Position numbers and translations under genes: made by a program. From Bugulina stolonifera (lineage: Eukaryota > Bryozoa > Gymnolaemata > Cheilostomatida > Bugulidae), in contig OW285187.1 of assembly GCA_935421135.1 (NCBI GenBank), positions 36,086,818 through 36,150,817 of the forward strand: a stretch of DNA of 64,000 bases, read 5' to 3'. The notes under the pieces are model-generated. The model worked only from the letters and a program-made list of their open reading frames with translations, ran no database searches and was not told the origin of the DNA. This document shows, one piece after another, positions 60,806 through 64,000 of this stretch (position 1 is the stretch's first letter; every line of letters begins with the position of its first letter).

Positions 60806-63727
60806 GTTGGGTTGGGCCTCCTTTATATTACAAGCAGAGAATAATGGCCATTCCCATGGTACATAATTCCAAAGTAGGGAATGGTAAGTCTACAGGTAGT
60901 GGAGTGCAGACATATCACTAGCAGCTAAAACATTGAGTATATCTCAAATTTGCTTTTAATGGACTCCATTGTTCTTCCAATGCTGAATGTAAAGTTGGTC
61001 TGATGTACACTAAAAGTTTATGTTGAAAAAGTATGATTGAATTTACTGTAATTGCACTGAAATTGGGGTTTTAATTACTCTGTGTCATAATTAGTTGTAG
61101 AAGACCACAAAGAGTTCAATATTTAGAGGAAACCTTACAAAACAAGCGTTTACATTTTTGGGGCAAAAAAGGTAGGATTATTAGTCTTAATTGCTGGAGA
61201 GAACGACATGCGTTTACAAACGTAGCCCATAGTAGGACCTACCAAAGTCTGTGGTGTATACCTAAACTAAACCAACCATTTTATGACATATTTCAGAAAT
61301 GAAATACGACTTGGACTTGAAGCTTACAACAAATGAATAATGATAATATAGAATATAAGTTTATAATCCGGTAGTAGAAGTATTGCAGTTAGTAATTATA
61401 ATCAATCAATAATGAATATTGAACATTTACATACATACAGGCAATGAACAGGGTAACAGTAATAGGAGACCACTACAAGGTGTATCTTGTTATTATAGAA
61501 CAATAAACACTTACCTAACTTTTATACAAATTTTGTGAATAATTTATAACAAGTCATTAACAATGCTGCCAATGTAACAACAGAAGGGTGTAAACTGATT
61601 AGTAACAATGGTATGCATGGCTTGTTATGGCCAACAATGCTATGCTAGCTGCAGACCAGAAATACTTTATTATTATTGTTATCATTATTGTATTTACAGC
61701 ATAATTTATCCACATGACGTTGAGTACTTATAAGCTCACAGTCTCAAGTAGGACTCACAGTCACAGTCACAGAAATGACTACCAGTATCACAGTTTCTCT
61801 GGCAGAATGACACATAGATTGTTTATATTACTAGTCTGTTTGTCTGTCTGTTACCTCTGTCTGTTACCTCTGTGATTGATCATGTCATATAACGATTGTG
61901 TTGAGGAATGAGTTCAACTGCAAAGGTTTTAGTTTTAAATTGTGTCCATTACGTACACCCTTGTTCATTTTACTCTCTGACTGGGTTACTTCTACTACCT
62001 AGAGTTAGATTTATTCTGTTATCGTCTGAAGCATTTTTTGATTTATAAATTTATGTTCTTATGCTGCTCAGTAAAATCAGTTTGAGTTAAAATCTAAACT
62101 TTACAAACTGGAATTGATGATTGCAATTTTTGACACTAGTCAGGCTAAATGAATTGCTATTATATGATGTCAACGCGTATAACACTGTCTTAAAATAACA
62201 TAACGCTTATAGCAAATTTAGTAAAAGCCGTTTGATTACTGTCACAGTATTATATACAGTTATTAGTGATGAAACTAGATTACTAATGAGATAACTCAAA
62301 GTAATAATACTCACAACTAAACTTTAATTTACGCTAAGAAATTTAGTGATTAGAATATGAAATGAGAATGGGTAGTGCTTGGTAGACACTGACAATGGTG
62401 TATTAGTCAACTTTGACAATACATTGTATTATAATTGGACAAAATATATTCACAAGCAAAAAGATAGTTGTATTATTTAGCTGTGGCATGTAGAGATTAT
62501 TATCATATGCTGTGCATGTGATTGGGCAACACAAGGACAGGAAGTGAGCTGGTCATAGATAGAGTTCTGTGATGGTAATAGATACATATCCTACATCAAC
62601 AGCTTCTCTATAATTACTCTACTTTATATACAAGTGTACCTGTAGTTCTGTTACCTACTTGTACCCTTCTGTCATGTATTATCTACTGTGGAAATGTTGG
62701 GGATGATAGTTTATGTATCATTGCAAACAGGTTTGTAATTATTGCCACCATTACTATGTGTGAATATTTTTTTTGATTTTATATCATTACATCTAGCAAT
62801 GATAGTAATACATATTCTGTTCTTATGTGTGAATACTGCAATTTATTATAGTATATCAAAACAACCAGGAATGAACTACAATTATAATATACAGGTCAGT
62901 AGGAGTAATATACTAGACCTGCTGTATTTCAAACTAACCTTATTATAGATTAGTTATAAAGCTGTCACCCCCGCCTGAGGTACTAATACATGCATATAGG
63001 CAATAAATAATGGTAGGCTATAGGTAGCTTATCACCAACTGTTGCCATAGCTCATGACATCAGTGAGGTATTTTGGGCTGTATTCCACAATTATTTTGCA
63101 CAAGTAAATTAGTTTAGTAAGTTGGTTTAATCAATACTGCACTTACTGCACTAGTTTTAGTTTCACAGTGCTCTTGATTATTTATATCAGCTAAGGATTG
63201 TATGCTTTATATAAGGGATACCTATACGTTGTTTGACCATTCCCCTCTTCGCTGGTCTCACTTGGGGAGTAAATTTAAATGTAATGCTATGCAATATACC
63301 TATTGATAAAATATATAAATACAATAGGCCTGTAAAATAAGTCTGCACAAATAATGAATATCAATATGTAAATAAAGCCATAATATGGTTTAAACATGGC
63401 AAAATTCCATATGTTTAATTCTGCAGTTACAGTATTTTATGTATAATTAAATGCTTTTGGTCTAAACTTGTTGAATCCTCGCTTGCATTCACCCAATAAT
63501 ACGCAAACTCACCGTGGGGAACAGAAAACTCAACTCAACTGAAAGGCTTTAGCCTACACCATTTTCCATAAACACTTTGATACTTGCTAATTAATAGAAA
63601 AACAACATTATACACACCATACTTTAAGTACATGGAAGAACATATGCCAATCTATCATTTAAGAAGTCTAAATATTCTGTAAAATTGCTCACGACTGAAA
63701 TATAATCGTTTAACTTGTTTCACTCAC
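60806..63727. other. AT-rich DNA, no gene recognised
   Basis: No coding exon, array or transposon end was recognised. It may be intron if the candidate exon at 63728-63754 is real. Confidence 0.45.
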
Positions 63728-63754
63728 CAAATGATTTCTGTTCAGATCGGCCAT
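63728..63754 (-). CDS. Possible first coding exon of a minus-strand gene
   Basis: On the minus strand ATGGCCGATC begins a 9-codon frame MADLNRNHL that ends at a strong donor, TTG|GTGAGTG. The ATG has a purine at -3 (CAAAATGG). No downstream exon could be matched to it, so this is a weak call based on the start and donor context only. Confidence 0.3.
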
Positions 63755-64000
63755 TTTGTCAATCATGAATGTTAGCCAGCGAGCTCCTTGCAAAGAGAGG
63801 TCATTAGGTCAACACGAGCAGGTTCATTGGTCCTTGCATACGCGGATTAAACGTCATATTAAAACCATAACAAATCTTATCCTCAACTGGATTCCGATTT
63901 GTAGACTTAGACTAGACCCTTTACAGCTAAATTTACTTGAATTTCAACATTGATGTTGGTCACAAACATTTAAGATAAATAGGATTACCAGGCCTACTTG

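Overview
This is metazoan nuclear DNA, AT-rich, with multi-exon GT-AG genes, short introns, many minisatellites and small DNA transposons. The families present (glucocerebrosidase, L3MBTL, GT31 glycosyltransferase, SLC34) and the frequent TACATGTA-type words fit a marine invertebrate. A sponge is possible, but no marker fixes the phylum. No bacterial operon, rRNA, tRNA or CRISPR array was seen.

Layout. (1) 1-1836, plus: last three exons of a glucosylceramidase-like (GH30) gene; earlier exons lie to the left. (2) 2415-9920, minus: L3MBTL copy 1 (FCS finger, three MBT repeats, two CCHHC fingers, SAM), lacking a located start. (3) 10-16.4 kb: MITE-like and hAT-like elements and tandem arrays, no gene seen. 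(4) 16929-23715, plus: six-exon beta-1,3-galactosyltransferase-like gene whose introns hold two hAT-like insertions and a 37-bp array. (5) 24-31 kb: gene-poor, with a palindromic Tc1 remnant. (6) 31708-40083, plus: complete ten-coding-exon SLC34 sodium/phosphate cotransporter. (7) 42136-44363, minus: three-exon type I membrane protein, family unknown. (8) 45771-51740, minus: L3MBTL copy 2, complete at 815 codons. (9) 52-64 kb: arrays and unannotated DNA, with one weak first-exon candidate at 63728-63754. Exon models were built by hand from homology, splice consensus and phase. All six close in frame, but none is confirmed by RNA.

The genes do not form an obvious pathway. The two L3MBTL genes are dispersed duplicates about 36 kb apart; near-identical exons alternate with clearly diverged ones, which looks like patchy gene conversion.

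The main unexplained pattern is that many minisatellites are tandem copies of a gene's own splice junction (the last intron bases plus the first exon bases, or the reverse). This occurs at five acceptors and at least three donors in four genes. In the cases read through, use of a decoy site would bring in an in-frame stop. A separate 41-bp array at 59.5 kb repeats a complete minimal intron with donor, TACTAAC and acceptor.
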